Origin: Halostagnicola sp. A-GB9-2
Lineage (GTDB): Archaea; Halobacteriota; Halobacteria; Halobacteriales; Natrialbaceae
Assembly: GCF_030068615.1 (NCBI RefSeq)
Contig: NZ_JASJOC010000001.1
Location: 998,925 to 1,062,924, forward strand
DNA length: 64,000 nucleotides
Reading direction: 5' to 3'
Shown here piece after piece: positions 33,366 through 43,389 of the stretch (position 1 is its first letter; the number at the start of each line of letters is the position of its first letter). The notes under the pieces were generated by a model. The model was given only the letters and a program-made list of their open reading frames with translations, ran no database searches and was not told the origin of the DNA. The translations under genes were made by a program, and so were the position numbers.

Positions 33366-34358
33366 TCAAAACAGACCAGATCGTTCTTCGCGTATATTTC
33401 GCACCCCGAGGTAGAGGATGATCACGCTCATCACCAGCGCACCTCCAAGGAGAAGCGTCAAACTAAGCGTATGCAACAGTTCTATGTCGTATGTATGGCT
33501 GATAGTTTTGCTGGCCACTGAGATACTTCCGATGAGTAGCATAGCGCCGAAGGTCGTTCTAAGTTCCGCGTCGTCGAGATAGTCAGTGAGCACAGCACCG
33601 ATACGAGTTCCGACCGTACTGCCAACGAGCAACGGAACCAACATGGCGAAATGAATCGCTCCCCGCTGTCCGTAGACGAATGCCCCGTACGCACTGGAGA
33701 TAGTAATCTGAAAGATGTCCGTACCGACGGCGACGGCTCCCGGCATCGCCAAGCCGTACATGAGCGCGGGGACCATCAAGAATCCGCCACCGACACCGAG
33801 GAATCCGGACAGACTTCCGATTAACAACGCAACCGGAAGCACCACCCAGACGGAGAGGGTAATGCCATTGTAAAAGGTGACCGTTGGCGGGATGGTGACT
33901 CGTTCGAGGTGAGCGGAGAGAGACGACGGGTTCTCGACAGAACTCTCGTCTTCTATCGCGGGATGTCGTCCGTCGCGGATGACGAACACACCGATTGACG
34001 CGAGGAGTACGACGTAGAGAAGACTGACGACGAGATCTGCGAGTCCGATATCCGCCAGCAGCAGTAATGCCCGTTTCCCGATCTCGATGCCGGCCGTCAT
34101 TCCGAGAATCAACAGGAAACCGAGTCGATAATCGATATGATCGAGGCCGCGATGCGTAATCGTCGCAGTGAGTGACGTCCAGAAGACGAACGCGAGCCCA
34201 GTTCCGACAGCAGTAGGGGCGGAATGTCCGAGAACGAGAAGCGCAGGGGTAACGAAGAAACTCCCACCCATCCCGAAGAACCCAAAGAGGATACCGACAG
34301 TCAGTCCAAACACGACAAATAGAACGATAAGTGGGATACCCACTTCGAAAAGGCTCAT
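33366..34358 (-). CDS. TSUP family anion exporter (TauE/SafE)
   Basis: This 330-residue membrane protein has about eight helices in two similar halves. TSUP proteins export sulfite, thiosulfate or related organosulfur anions. The repeat motif GxxxGxGGGxxxxP appears twice: FGFFGMGGSFFVTPALLVLG near residues 26-45 and GFLGVGGGFLMVPALMYGLA near 190-210. A soluble loop of about 30 residues connects the halves. Length is slightly above the family norm of 250-300. Substrate unknown. Confidence 0.88.
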   Translation of the reverse strand: MSLFEVGIPLIVLFVVFGLTVGILFGFFGMGGSFFVTPALLVLGHSAPTAVGTGLAFVFWTSLTATITHRGLDHIDYRLGFLLILGMTAGIEIGKRALLLLADIGLADLVVSLLYVVLLASIGVFVIRDGRHPAIEDESSVENPSSLSAHLERVTIPPTVTFYNGITLSVWVVLPVALLIGSLSGFLGVGGGFLMVPALMYGLAMPGAVAVGTDIFQITISSAYGAFVYGQRGAIHFAMLVPLLVGSTVGTRIGAVLTDYLDDAELRTTFGAMLLIGSISVASKTISHTYDIELLHTLSLTLLLGGALVMSVIILYLGVRNIREERSGLF

Positions 34359-34459
34359 ACGCTACTCTACGATTGCGATCGCTACAGTTGTTACTCTCAC
34401 CATTTGTTCGCAATTTTGGAGTGATCTCATTTTCACAAATCTCGGTAATTCGAGCGTTT

Positions 34460-36565
34460 TTATTCCATCGACAACTGTGGCTGCTCATCGGTATCCTCAC
34501 CGACCGGCGGATAGATTACGACGAAGTCGCCCGACGTGAGCGTCGGGACGCGTTCGGTCAATTCCTGGAGTTCCGGTCGCCAACCGATGGTGTTTCGGCG
34601 AGCGCTCGCACACACCACGAGATCGCCCGCCGTCACGTCTTCGGAAAGAACTCGAATCAATCGGTCCCAGTCATCGATGTATTCTCTCTCAATAGGCGTG
34701 TTCGATTCGTGTTCTCCGAACAGTTGCTCGTAATCATTCCCCGACTCCTCGACGACGAGTGCTCGTATCGGCGCTCCAGTACCCGCTGCAATCCGTTCGA
34801 TCGTTTGTCCGACCTCGTAGAAGTTTGGATCGTGTGACAGCTCGTGTGGAAGCACGAAGACGATTCGGGAGACGGTATTGAGAGGTTCCCTGATTCGGGA
34901 GACGAGAACGAGTTGATCAGTCCATGCGAGAACCTGCCGCGTAGTCTGACTGAAGAGAGGTTGTCTGTAGAGCCGCATCCCGTCCCAGTCGAGAAGGATC
35001 GTCGTGATCCGGTTTTCAACGGCTGCGCGAGTGATCCCGGAGGCGATGTTGTGATCGACCCGCGTGTGAAACGTTACCGGCACCTCTGCGCCGGCAGCAT
35101 ACTCTTCCGTGTGTGCGATTGCTGCATCGGCGGTCGCAACCTTTTGCTCCGTTTTCGGTCCCGGGTGGACGACGGCCAGCGTGTGTAACGGTTCGGTAGA
35201 TTGTTCCTCCCGGATAGATAACGCTAGATCGACCAGCGATTCGTGATACCTCATCAGCTTCTCGTGGTGCTCGGGTACCGGAGTAAACGGAATGAGGATC
35301 CGTTGGCGAACGTCGGTCGGCTCGCGTTTCCCTCCCCGCTCTTTCGTCACGACTGCTCGACCGTATTTCTCCACCACGATCGGACTGACCAGACTCACGA
35401 CGAGGATCATCGACACCGCGCCGTTGATCATATCCGTATCGAATCCGGGAATATCAGCATCGAACGCGATGAGCACGATCGCTAACGCTTCGGCCTGTCC
35501 GACCGAGAGACCGAACATGCTTCCGATCTGGTCGTGATCATACGCGTACAGCAGGCCGGTCAGCCAGGACGCGACGAACTTTGTGACGAGTGTGAGTCCG
35601 ATCAGTGCCCCGGCGAGCAGCAGCGACTCGCGCCCCCCAACAATCAAAGTCACATCGACGAGCAACCCTATCGAGAGGAGAAAGAACGGGATGAACAGTG
35701 CGTTGCCAACGAACTGGACGCGATTCATCAACGGCCCTCGATCGGGGATGAGCCGGTTAAGCGCCAGCCCTGCCACGAGCGCTCCGATAATGGGTTCGGC
35801 TCCGACTACTTCCGCGAACACCGCTGAACCGAAGAGGGCAGCCATGACGAACAGGAACTCGAAATGACTCTCTTCGGCGAGGCTCCGAAAGAACCGGCGA
35901 CCGAGCCACGGAACGATATACCAGATCCCGGTGAAGAGCAGCGTGATACCAAGCCCGAGTTCCACCCAAAACAGCCAATCGAGGGGAGCTTCCGCTGAAG
36001 CGACGACGATGACGAGAACGAGCAGTGCGAGTACGTTCGTGAGCACGGTGCCGCCGATGGTTGCCGTGACGGCGTCATTGCCGACGATCCCTAATTGACG
36101 GGCAACAGGATATGCGAGCAGCGTATGCGAGGCGAAGATAGCTGCGAACAATAACGCCGTCGGCAACGAAAATCCGAACACCCACATCCCGAAAACGGTA
36201 CCGACTCCCTGAGGAATGAGGAATGCGAGAACGCCGAAGATGATGCTCTGGTCGATGTTATCAAAAAACCTATTGAGATCAATCTCGACACCGGCGAGGA
36301 ACATCAGATAGATCAGTCCGACCTCCCCGAGGAGAACGATCGCATCCCCTCGCTCGATAATACCAGCTGCATTCGGACCGATCGCAGCCCCAACGAGGAT
36401 GATTCCGATAATGCCGGGTAATCGATGGCGTTCCAAGAGGAGTGGCGCGACGAGAAAGATGACCATCGCCAACGCGAAGATTGTTACCGGATCTTCGACA
36501 GGAATGGTTTGAAACAGTGTCACTAGGAGTTCACCGTCGATCAAACCGTCATACCACCGCTTCAC
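34460..36565 (-). CDS. CPA2 cation:proton antiporter with C-terminal UspA-like domain
   Basis: This 701-residue protein has an N-terminal CPA2 (Kef/NapA-like) membrane domain of about 12-13 helices up to residue 400: LLERHRLPGIIGIILVGAAI, the conserved FLAGVEIDLNRFF, and FGLSVGQAEALAIVLIAFDA. A cytoplasmic region of 280 residues follows, with UspA-like alpha/beta segments (RILIPFTPVPEHHEKLMRYH; RIVFVLPHELSHDPNFYEVG) instead of the usual TrkA-N domain. It exchanges K+ or Na+ for protons. The K+ channel gene with RCK domains follows upstream, so the pair could balance K+ entry and exit. Confidence 0.88.
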   Translation of the reverse strand: MKRWYDGLIDGELLVTLFQTIPVEDPVTIFALAMVIFLVAPLLLERHRLPGIIGIILVGAAIGPNAAGIIERGDAIVLLGEVGLIYLMFLAGVEIDLNRFFDNIDQSIIFGVLAFLIPQGVGTVFGMWVFGFSLPTALLFAAIFASHTLLAYPVARQLGIVGNDAVTATIGGTVLTNVLALLVLVIVVASAEAPLDWLFWVELGLGITLLFTGIWYIVPWLGRRFFRSLAEESHFEFLFVMAALFGSAVFAEVVGAEPIIGALVAGLALNRLIPDRGPLMNRVQFVGNALFIPFFLLSIGLLVDVTLIVGGRESLLLAGALIGLTLVTKFVASWLTGLLYAYDHDQIGSMFGLSVGQAEALAIVLIAFDADIPGFDTDMINGAVSMILVVSLVSPIVVEKYGRAVVTKERGGKREPTDVRQRILIPFTPVPEHHEKLMRYHESLVDLALSIREEQSTEPLHTLAVVHPGPKTEQKVATADAAIAHTEEYAAGAEVPVTFHTRVDHNIASGITRAAVENRITTILLDWDGMRLYRQPLFSQTTRQVLAWTDQLVLVSRIREPLNTVSRIVFVLPHELSHDPNFYEVGQTIERIAAGTGAPIRALVVEESGNDYEQLFGEHESNTPIEREYIDDWDRLIRVLSEDVTAGDLVVCASARRNTIGWRPELQELTERVPTLTSGDFVVIYPPVGEDTDEQPQLSME

Positions 36566-36682
36566 CTATCCTCTCTCCGATCGTTTTCGGAGATATTGCG
36601 TCACAAACCGACAAGGGACGGATTCCACGGCGAAATAGAGGACTTTTTGCCAAGCTGGCGGAATCGATAGCGGCTGGGTGTA

Positions 36683-38035
36683 TCACCCTCTTACGTAGAT
36701 GAGAAGATCGTTTTGTTGGAGTTCGAAATCGTGATCAGGTGCAAGGTGCAACTCATCATTTCGAGTGACACCGATGATACGGTCAATGTCGAGTGCTGAG
36801 AGTTCTCCGTCCGGGTCGCTCAGACGAGTGAACAGGATATCACTGTCAGTGCCGCTAACGGGCTCGTCGAGGACGGCAGCAGCGACCATCTGTCCGGAGA
36901 TATCCGATAACTCAAGTACGTAGTCAGCACCTGCTCGTTTGACTCGTCCAACTGCCTCGCTCTCCGTCACTCGCACAAAAATATCGACTGTAGAATTCAA
37001 CTCACGGGCGAGTAGTGTTGCGTACAGTGCTTGTCGGTCTTTAGGAAGCGAAATGATGACTGCGTCTGCATTTTCTACGCCCGCTTCTTGAAGTGTCTTC
37101 GTAGTGGTTGCGTCGCCGACGACGTCTACGTGTTCGTCCTCGTCAATGTCTACGACGGTCGGATCCGCACCCCAGGTTTCCAACGCCGACCGAACGGTAC
37201 TGCCGACCGTTCCGTGACCAAGGATAACGATTCGATCGGACGGGATTCCCCCACTCATCGCATAGTGCGTGGCGAGCGCTTGTCCGATTACCTGTCGTGG
37301 CTGTACGACGTACTCGACGCCAGCCGAGTGCAGATACTGTCGGAGTGTCGCGTCCTCAAGCGTTGCGGTTATCGGGACCATCGATGCCACATCGTGGACA
37401 GCGAGCGCAGCGTTCAGCGTCAACTGATCGTCGCCAGCGACGACCGCTGCCTGTGCCTTCTCGACCGAGGCTTTCCGGAGGTCAGATTCGGATTCTGGAT
37501 CTCCGTGTAACACGGTGTGTCCGAGGTCGCGGAGTTCTGCTGCGCGATCTTGGTCTGTTTCGATGATTACGTAGGGGTGTTGATGAGCGTGTGACTCAAT
37601 CTCGGTGATGAACGTGTGGACGAGCGGCGTGTGTCCGGATATTACGACGTGATTTTCGAGTGGCTCAACAGTATCGAACCGTCGTTGCTGGATGAATTGA
37701 CTAAACCAGGGCACGACGAATAGTGGCAGGAGGAGAAAGAGGAGCAGGATGCCGGTGAATTGCATCAGAATCGTGAACAGGTTCATGATCGTCGTTTCCC
37801 ATGGTGCGTCTTGCCCGTATCCCGTGGTCGTCAACGACTGGACGACTGTCTGGAGGGCGGCAGCGAGAGAGAGGTTGCGGTCCTCGTATACAGCCATACC
37901 ATACCAGTAAAAGGCCGTATAGACGCTCACGATGACGGCCACGATGACGATGTACACCGCGATGCGATACCCGAGGCTCAGCTTCGTTAACCGACGCGTC
38001 GTCTTCGTTGCCCAGCGATCGATACTCATCCCCAT
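36683..38035 (-). CDS. Potassium channel with two RCK (TrkA-N) domains
   Basis: This 450-residue protein has two transmembrane helices around a pore loop with the K+ selectivity filter TTGYG (residues 70-74), followed by two NAD-binding RCK/TrkA-N domains. The first begins ENHVVISGHTPLVHTF near residue 127 and the second SDRIVILGHGTVGSTVRSAL near 265; a TrkA-C-like domain follows. Such MthK-like channels gate K+ flow in response to ligands bound by the RCK ring. The first RCK has SGHTPL instead of GxGxxG and may not bind NAD. Starts at 38035 and 38029 are both possible. Confidence 0.92.
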   Translation of the reverse strand: MGMSIDRWATKTTRRLTKLSLGYRIAVYIVIVAVIVSVYTAFYWYGMAVYEDRNLSLAAALQTVVQSLTTTGYGQDAPWETTIMNLFTILMQFTGILLLFLLLPLFVVPWFSQFIQQRRFDTVEPLENHVVISGHTPLVHTFITEIESHAHQHPYVIIETDQDRAAELRDLGHTVLHGDPESESDLRKASVEKAQAAVVAGDDQLTLNAALAVHDVASMVPITATLEDATLRQYLHSAGVEYVVQPRQVIGQALATHYAMSGGIPSDRIVILGHGTVGSTVRSALETWGADPTVVDIDEDEHVDVVGDATTTKTLQEAGVENADAVIISLPKDRQALYATLLARELNSTVDIFVRVTESEAVGRVKRAGADYVLELSDISGQMVAAAVLDEPVSGTDSDILFTRLSDPDGELSALDIDRIIGVTRNDELHLAPDHDFELQQNDLLIYVRG

Positions 38036-38106
38036 TCATCTATTCTCGCCATAGCCGAAGACTGCTGGGTCTTTCATCAGCAGTTGGGTGCTACTCGGCT
38101 CTCTTA

Positions 38107-38373
38107 TCAGGAATGTCCGTCGTCTTCTTCTCTCATTTCGAGCATATTTAGGTGCATAATGTGCAGGTGTGTTCCGACGCTGTATAGAAGCAGACCGAGT
38201 CCAACGAACAGCGCGGGCATCACGATCACCTCGTATATCGGGATCAGGTTCGGAACCGCGATCACCAGCAGTCCGACTAGGAAGGTAAGGACGATGATAC
38301 TGAACCCGACCTGAAGGTACCTGTAGCACGTCTTCGCATCTGGTAACAGTTCTATTTTGTACTTCTCAGACAT
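38107..38373 (-). CDS. Small two-helix membrane protein
   Basis: This 88-residue protein has two long hydrophobic segments (about residues 21-42 and 46-68) and a charged C-terminus with HLHIMHLNMLEMREEDDGHS. Family not recognised. The start is the ATG at 38373 (MSEKYKIELLPD); the upstream in-frame sequence overlaps the next gene in an unrelated frame. It lies 71 bases after the K+ channel gene start, same orientation, so it may be transcribed ahead of it. The Met/His C-terminus is in keeping with metal-related neighbours, but that is speculative. Confidence 0.65.
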   Translation of the reverse strand: MSEKYKIELLPDAKTCYRYLQVGFSIIVLTFLVGLLVIAVPNLIPIYEVIVMPALFVGLGLLLYSVGTHLHIMHLNMLEMREEDDGHS

Positions 38374-38437
38374 AGCCTTCTTTTCTATCAACCGTATACA
38401 CGTGTCATCATTGTTAATCAGCACACCAAAGCGAGAA

Positions 38438-38911
38438 TTAGATTGACTCGAACCTTCGATTGACGAGGAACCGTAATCGAAATTGTCGGTACCGATAAAA
38501 CACGTTCGCGTACACCCAGATGAACGGCGTGAGTATTCCGGCGTCAACCGTGATTTCATCGATGTACTGAGTGTGTCCTTCTTCGGTCTCAGCGATCGTG
38601 ATGGTGTGGTCCCAGTGAGAGACGAGCGTTCCCTCACCGTCGTCTCGGATTCGGTATCGCTGCCCTCCGGGAGTCGTCTCGACCGTCGGCTTGGAGACGT
38701 CTATCCACTGTTTTCCAAGTGGAAGGATTCCCATTGCGCGTAACGAAACGAGGTACCGCCCGTCGTCCCAGATCGCTGGAAACAACTCGGGATCGAGCGG
38801 AGCGAATGTCATCAGCGGCCACGAGACGAATAGCAGCAACTCGGGTCGGAGCACTTCGACCCACGCTCGCTCCGGCGTGCACTCCAGTTCCGTAGCGATA
38901 CGTGCCTGCAT
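38438..38911 (-). CDS. SRPBCC family ligand-binding protein
   Basis: This 157-residue protein has the START/Bet v1-like pattern: an N-terminal strand ARIATELECTPERAWVEVLR, a central beta sheet (GQRYRIRDDGEGTLVSHWDH; YIDEITVDAG) and a long C-terminal helix (WVYANVFYRYRQFRLRFLV). SRPBCC proteins bind hydrophobic ligands or act as cyclases/aromatase-like enzymes. A second, membrane-anchored SRPBCC protein lies at 45449-46222 in the same element. Ligand unknown. Confidence 0.75.
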   Translation of the reverse strand: MQARIATELECTPERAWVEVLRPELLLFVSWPLMTFAPLDPELFPAIWDDGRYLVSLRAMGILPLGKQWIDVSKPTVETTPGGQRYRIRDDGEGTLVSHWDHTITIAETEEGHTQYIDEITVDAGILTPFIWVYANVFYRYRQFRLRFLVNRRFESI

Positions 38912-39009
38912 AGTAGATTACTACAACATCCCGGCTAATGGATTCGTGAGCGTCTCTCACCGTCTTTCAACGGTCTTCCTTGACCGTAAGCTACTGATTG
39001 TTGGCCAAC

Positions 39010-41277
39010 TTATACTGTGAGATCTGCCCGTCGCAGGAGTTGGGCGTTGATTGCGACGATGACCGTACTCGCCGACATCAGGACGGCACCAAGAGCAGGT
39101 GAAAGCAGGATGCCGATCGGGGCGAGGATGCCGGCTGCGAGCGGCAGCGCGAACACGTTGTAGCCGGCTGCCCAGACGAGGTTCTCCTGCATCTTTCGGT
39201 AGCTCTTCCGACTCAACCGGACGAGATGCGCGACGTCTCGCGGATCGTTCTCCACGAGGACGACGTCTGCGGACTCGACGGCGACGTCAGTTCCCGAACC
39301 GATGGCGATTCCGACGTCAGAACGCGTCAGTGCGGGTGCATCGTTCACCCCGTCACCAACCATCGCCACGAGCTTTTCCTGTTCTTGCAGTTCGATGATT
39401 TTCTTGTCCTTGTCTTCCGGGAGGACTTCCGCGAAGTACGTGTCGATATCGAGTTCTTCAGAGACGGCCCGAGCGACGTCTTCGGAGTCACCGGTCAACA
39501 TCGCAACTTCGACGCCCATGTCGTGGAGTGCCTCGATCGCCTCGTGACTCGCGTCACGAATTACGTCCGCCAGCGCGACTGCGCCCCAGGCTTCCCCGTT
39601 CCGAAGCAAGTACACAACGCCCTGCCCACGGGAACCAGCCTCGTCTGCGAACGCTTTGAGGTCGTCATCGGGTTCGACATCGAGGTGACGAAGGAGATTC
39701 GGCCCGCCGACGTAGACTGTTTCACCGTCTCGAACCTGGTCACCGGCCGCTCCGGGGGTTGCGGCGGCTTCCACCTCGACGGTTGCACGGACGCCCCGAC
39801 CTTCGAGCGCCTCGAACTCTCGTACGTCAGGGACGGAAAGCCCTCGTTCACGAGCCTCCTCACGAATTGCTTCCGCAATCATGTGTTCGGAGTCTCCCTC
39901 GGCAGCAGCCATCACCGCCAGCAGTTCGTCTTCGTCCCAACTTCCCGACGTAGCGATATCGACAACACCCTGTTCACCTTTCGTGAGGGTCCCCGTCTTG
40001 TCGAAGACGATCGTATCCAGGTTTCGCGCATCCTCCATGGCGATCCGATCTCGGATGAGCATGCCGTTGTTCGCCGCCATCGTGGTATTGATGGCGACCA
40101 CTAACGGGACGGCGAGCCCGAGCGCGTGCGGACACGCGATGACCAACACCGTGACGACGCGCTCGACCGTCGTCAGACCGAATCCCGCGGCTATCGTCCA
40201 CGCAACGGCCGTTACGACCGCAACGGAAATTGCGACGTAGAACAGCCAGCCAGCGGCTTTATCGGCCAGCACCTGCGTTCGTGATTTGCTCTGCTGAGCT
40301 TCCTCGACCAGCCGCATGATGCCCGAGAGCGTCGTCTCCTCGCCGGTCGCGGTGACGCGAACGCGAAGGCTTCCATCCTGATTCGTCGTGCCGCCGATCA
40401 CCTCATCACGCGGTTCTTTCTTGATCGGTCGTGATTCACCGGTGATCAGAGCCTCGCTGACGTTCGATTCGCCTTCCTCAACGATGCCATCAGCGGGAAC
40501 GTTCGATCCCGGGCGAACCAATACGAGGTCGTCGGTTTCGAGGTTGTCAACTCTGACTTCTTCGGTTTCGCCATCTTCCGTGATGCGTTCGGCCGTATCC
40601 GGCATTAACGCCGCCAGTTCGTCGAGCGCGCCCGACGCCCGGCGGACGCTTCGCATCTCGATCCAGTGTCCGAGCAGAAAGATGACGATCAGCGTGACGA
40701 GTTCCCAGAAGAACGGCTCGCCGATCCCGAACGCGACTGCGGCAACGCTGTAGACGAACGCGACGGTGATAGCCAGCGAGATCAACAGCATCATTCCCGG
40801 TTCGCGGTTCCGGGCCTCAGCGGCACCCATCCGCAGGAACGGAATCCCACCGTAGAGGAAGACGATCGTGCCGAGAACTGGCCCGACGAACATGCTTCCG
40901 GGGAACGTTATGGCGGCGTAGCCAAACCACTCCTGGAGCATCGGGCTGTAGTAGAGAACTGGGAGCGAGAGGACGAGGCAGACGAAAAATCGTTGCTTGA
41001 ACATCTCCTCGTGACCGGCGTGATCCACGTGCGCCTCGTGGTCGGGGCCGGGGTGCTCTTCGTGTGCGTGATCGGACGGCTCGTGAGCGTGTTCCGTGTG
41101 TTCTTCCTCCCGATCCTCGCGTCGAGCTGACGGCGCTTCGGTTCCTTCGGTCTTCTCGGCAGTCAGTCCACAGACTCGACAGCACGGGCAATCACGGTCG
41201 GTCGGCTTTTCAGCCCGTGTTTGCTCTTCGTGGACGTGATGCGAATCGGGTGTATCCGCGGGATCGTATTGTGACAT
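39010..41277 (-). CDS. copB: Copper-translocating P-type ATPase, CopB type
   Basis: This 755-residue P1B-type ATPase exports copper or a related metal. The N-terminus has a Cys cluster (CPCCRVC, residues 30-36) and a His-rich stretch (about 60-90). The core has the actuator [11 protein letters not shown], the membrane metal motif [12 protein letters not shown] (CPH, characteristic of CopB/P1B-3), the phosphorylation site DKTGTLTKG and the hinge [13 protein letters not shown]. The nucleotide-domain motif normally written SEHP reads [10 protein letters not shown]: the His is kept but Pro is Met. Neighbours include a Met-rich DUF305 protein, consistent with a periplasm-side copper partner. Confidence 0.9.
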   Translation of the reverse strand: MSQYDPADTPDSHHVHEEQTRAEKPTDRDCPCCRVCGLTAEKTEGTEAPSARREDREEEHTEHAHEPSDHAHEEHPGPDHEAHVDHAGHEEMFKQRFFVCLVLSLPVLYYSPMLQEWFGYAAITFPGSMFVGPVLGTIVFLYGGIPFLRMGAAEARNREPGMMLLISLAITVAFVYSVAAVAFGIGEPFFWELVTLIVIFLLGHWIEMRSVRRASGALDELAALMPDTAERITEDGETEEVRVDNLETDDLVLVRPGSNVPADGIVEEGESNVSEALITGESRPIKKEPRDEVIGGTTNQDGSLRVRVTATGEETTLSGIMRLVEEAQQSKSRTQVLADKAAGWLFYVAISVAVVTAVAWTIAAGFGLTTVERVVTVLVIACPHALGLAVPLVVAINTTMAANNGMLIRDRIAMEDARNLDTIVFDKTGTLTKGEQGVVDIATSGSWDEDELLAVMAAAEGDSEHMIAEAIREEARERGLSVPDVREFEALEGRGVRATVEVEAAATPGAAGDQVRDGETVYVGGPNLLRHLDVEPDDDLKAFADEAGSRGQGVVYLLRNGEAWGAVALADVIRDASHEAIEALHDMGVEVAMLTGDSEDVARAVSEELDIDTYFAEVLPEDKDKKIIELQEQEKLVAMVGDGVNDAPALTRSDVGIAIGSGTDVAVESADVVLVENDPRDVAHLVRLSRKSYRKMQENLVWAAGYNVFALPLAAGILAPIGILLSPALGAVLMSASTVIVAINAQLLRRADLTV

Positions 41278-41473
41278 GGGTAGTGCCTCCGTCGAAGCCG
41301 TTCCCGGGGTTCGTTGAGTCCTTCACTGAAGAGCCGCCAGCGAGGGACTAACGGAGTGGTTCGGAGACGGTCGCTGTTCCTGTTGTTCGCTACACAAGAT
41401 CCTAATTATTGTGGGGTGTTTTCCCTCGTTCGGACAGAAATTCCCGAGAGAGCCCGAATAGTGGATTCGGGCA

Positions 41474-42127
41474 TCAACAATCCCAGTCATCTTGCCACCC
41501 CTCCATCAGTTCGATCTCTTCTTGCTGGGATTCGATAATATTCTCTGCGAGGTCGGCAACGCGCTCGGATTCACCCTCGTCGAGAACGTGCTCGGACATC
41601 ACGATGGCACCTTCGTGATGGCGAATCATGTGTTCGGCGAACAGGCAATCGAACTCCTCGTTTTCGGCGCGGCGGAGTTCCCGCCCGTCGTCATGGGTCA
41701 TCATGTGCTCTCGCGGCATCATCTCCTCCATCTCGTCGGGGTGCATCCCGTCTCCCATCTCATCATCGTCGTCGTGCATCCCATCTCCCATGCCATCACC
41801 GCGCATCATGCCACCCATCTCATGAGGCATCATACCGCCCACCTCGTCACAGCCAGCAACCTCGGCGTCGTCGAGCAAGTCACACATGAGATCGACCTCT
41901 GCTTCTTGCTCCTCGATGATCTCCATCCGGAGATCGAGTAATTCCTCCCGATCGGTTCGCTCCGGAATGAGTTCGGCCATCTGGATCGCTCTCTCGTGAT
42001 GGGGAATCATCATCCGCACGAACATGATATCCACATCGTTGAACTCCTCATCCTGTGCGAACGCGGTCGGCACCTGTGTAAGCGCCAGCGCGCCAGCCGC
42101 TACCTGTAGTAACTTACGTCTCTCCAT
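41474..42127 (-). CDS. DUF305 protein, Met/His/Asp-rich, exported
   Basis: This 217-residue protein has an N-terminal signal (RRKLLQVAAGALALTQVP, cleavage probably after AFA) with a twin Arg. It carries two ferritin-like DUF305 repeats: MIPHHERAIQMAEL near residue 40 and MIRHHEGAIVMSEH near 167. Between them is a striking MGGMMRGDGMGDGMHDD-type stretch (about 98-145) rich in Met, His and Asp. DUF305 proteins are linked to copper handling in bacteria; the Met-rich insert would suit Cu(I) binding outside the cell. It is upstream of copB in the same orientation, 196 bases apart. A 7-bp inverted repeat precedes its start. Confidence 0.85.
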   Translation of the reverse strand: MERRKLLQVAAGALALTQVPTAFAQDEEFNDVDIMFVRMMIPHHERAIQMAELIPERTDREELLDLRMEIIEEQEAEVDLMCDLLDDAEVAGCDEVGGMMPHEMGGMMRGDGMGDGMHDDDDEMGDGMHPDEMEEMMPREHMMTHDDGRELRRAENEEFDCLFAEHMIRHHEGAIVMSEHVLDEGESERVADLAENIIESQQEEIELMEGWQDDWDC

Positions 42128-42135
42128 TGTTGATC

Positions 42136-42157
42136 AGAACACAGCGATCCGTGTTCT
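42136..42157 (-). promoter_or_regulatory. Inverted repeat upstream of the DUF305 gene
   Basis: AGAACAC (42136-42142) and GTGTTCT (42151-42157) form a perfect 7-8-7 dyad 9-30 bases before the minus-strand start at 42127. The position would overlap the transcription start, as for a repressor operator. A link to metal-responsive control is inferred. Confidence 0.45.
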
Positions 42158-42359
42158 GTCCGTAGCAGCACGGCTGCGAGGTTAACATTCACAGTCAGAT
42201 TATGAGAGTGTAACGAAGCCTGAACGGTAAGACCTATCCATGATTCGATGAACGCTGATCCATCTCAACATACATTTCCTCCATGCCATTAATCACAACT
42301 ATCGAAATTCTCCATAGAATCGAATTCCCGCTTTCGGTACTGGGATGTAAGCGTATTAC

Positions 42360-43250
42360 ATGAGTAGAAACGAATACAGAGGGACTGCGGGCCGAGTAGC
42401 GATTCTCGCACGCGCAGGTACCCCCTGGGGATTCCCGGTTATCTATCTCGGCTGGGCGTACCTGTTCTGGGTACCGATCATCGTATCGGATGCGTCGGTC
42501 TGGTCGTTCCCTAACGTCGGTTTCTTCATCGTTGGTGGGACGAGTCCATTACTGGCTGCTGTTCTCCTGAGTTGGTTCCTCTATGGGCGAGCAGGGGTAC
42601 GTGACCTCGGACACCGGCTGATCGATGTCGGACGGATCAGTCTGCGCTGGTGGCTGATACTCGTGCTGTTCTGGCCAGTGTTCAATCTCGTTATGGCTGG
42701 TATCGCACTGGTGTTCGGTATCATGCCGGCACCGCTGGAATTCATCTCGACTGATCGCCTGTTCGATCCGGTGGTGGTGATCTCGATTCTCGTGTTCGCG
42801 TTCGTCCTTCCACTTCCCGAAGAGATCGGCCTTCGGGGCTACTGGCTGGATCGACTTCAGGAACGCTTCAGTGCGCTCACGGCAGGGCTGACAAACGGGA
42901 TAACGTGGACGATCTGGCACGCGCCCTTCGTTCTCTTGCCCGGTTACTATGCACACACGACGTTTCAGCCAGAACTGTCGTGGTGGATGCCGATGCTCGT
43001 ACTCATCACGCTCTTTCACGTGTGGATGTACAACAACACGAATCGGAGCATCCTCGCGGTGCTCGTATTCCACGCGTTCGTGAACCTGACGGGCGAAGTT
43101 ATGGGATTCGCCCCCCAGATGTACCCGTTCGTCCTCACGGGCTACGTCCTCGTAGCAGTGCTCCTCATTGCAGGGTGGAGTCCAAAATCACTCCGCGGCT
43201 GGAAAAGGGCTCGGCCTCCAGTGACGGATCTCACTGGTAAGTCATTCTAG
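42360..43250 (+). CDS. CPBP family intramembrane metalloprotease
   Basis: This 296-residue protein has about eight hydrophobic segments. The CPBP (Abi/CAAX protease-like) active-site motifs are visible: PEEIGLRGYW near residues 152-160 (EExxxR), ITWTIWHAPFVLLPG near 180-194, and a final FHAFVNLTGEV near 237-247 (HxxxN). These bind metal and cleave within membranes. Substrates are unknown; in prokaryotes some members modify or mature peptides. It is divergent from the DUF305 gene. Confidence 0.85.
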   Translation: MSRNEYRGTAGRVAILARAGTPWGFPVIYLGWAYLFWVPIIVSDASVWSFPNVGFFIVGGTSPLLAAVLLSWFLYGRAGVRDLGHRLIDVGRISLRWWLILVLFWPVFNLVMAGIALVFGIMPAPLEFISTDRLFDPVVVISILVFAFVLPLPEEIGLRGYWLDRLQERFSALTAGLTNGITWTIWHAPFVLLPGYYAHTTFQPELSWWMPMLVLITLFHVWMYNNTNRSILAVLVFHAFVNLTGEVMGFAPQMYPFVLTGYVLVAVLLIAGWSPKSLRGWKRARPPVTDLTGKSF

Positions 43251-43389
43251 ACGTTCGTTTTTCCGTGCGGGTTGTGCTGGCAGCGTTATAGAGAGACATA
43301 CTAGTCACTATTCTGATCTGATTCGGTGGTACCCCCTGAAGAACCAGTCTCCGGTGAGGGTTCAATAGTCTTCATCCTGTTGATTCGCT

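Noticed and set aside
34536..35188. Plus-strand frames within the antiporter gene
   Set aside because: They mirror the antiporter coding frame and show no conserved pattern.
39226..40104. 292-codon plus-strand frame inside copB
   Set aside because: Antisense shadow of a clear P-type ATPase.
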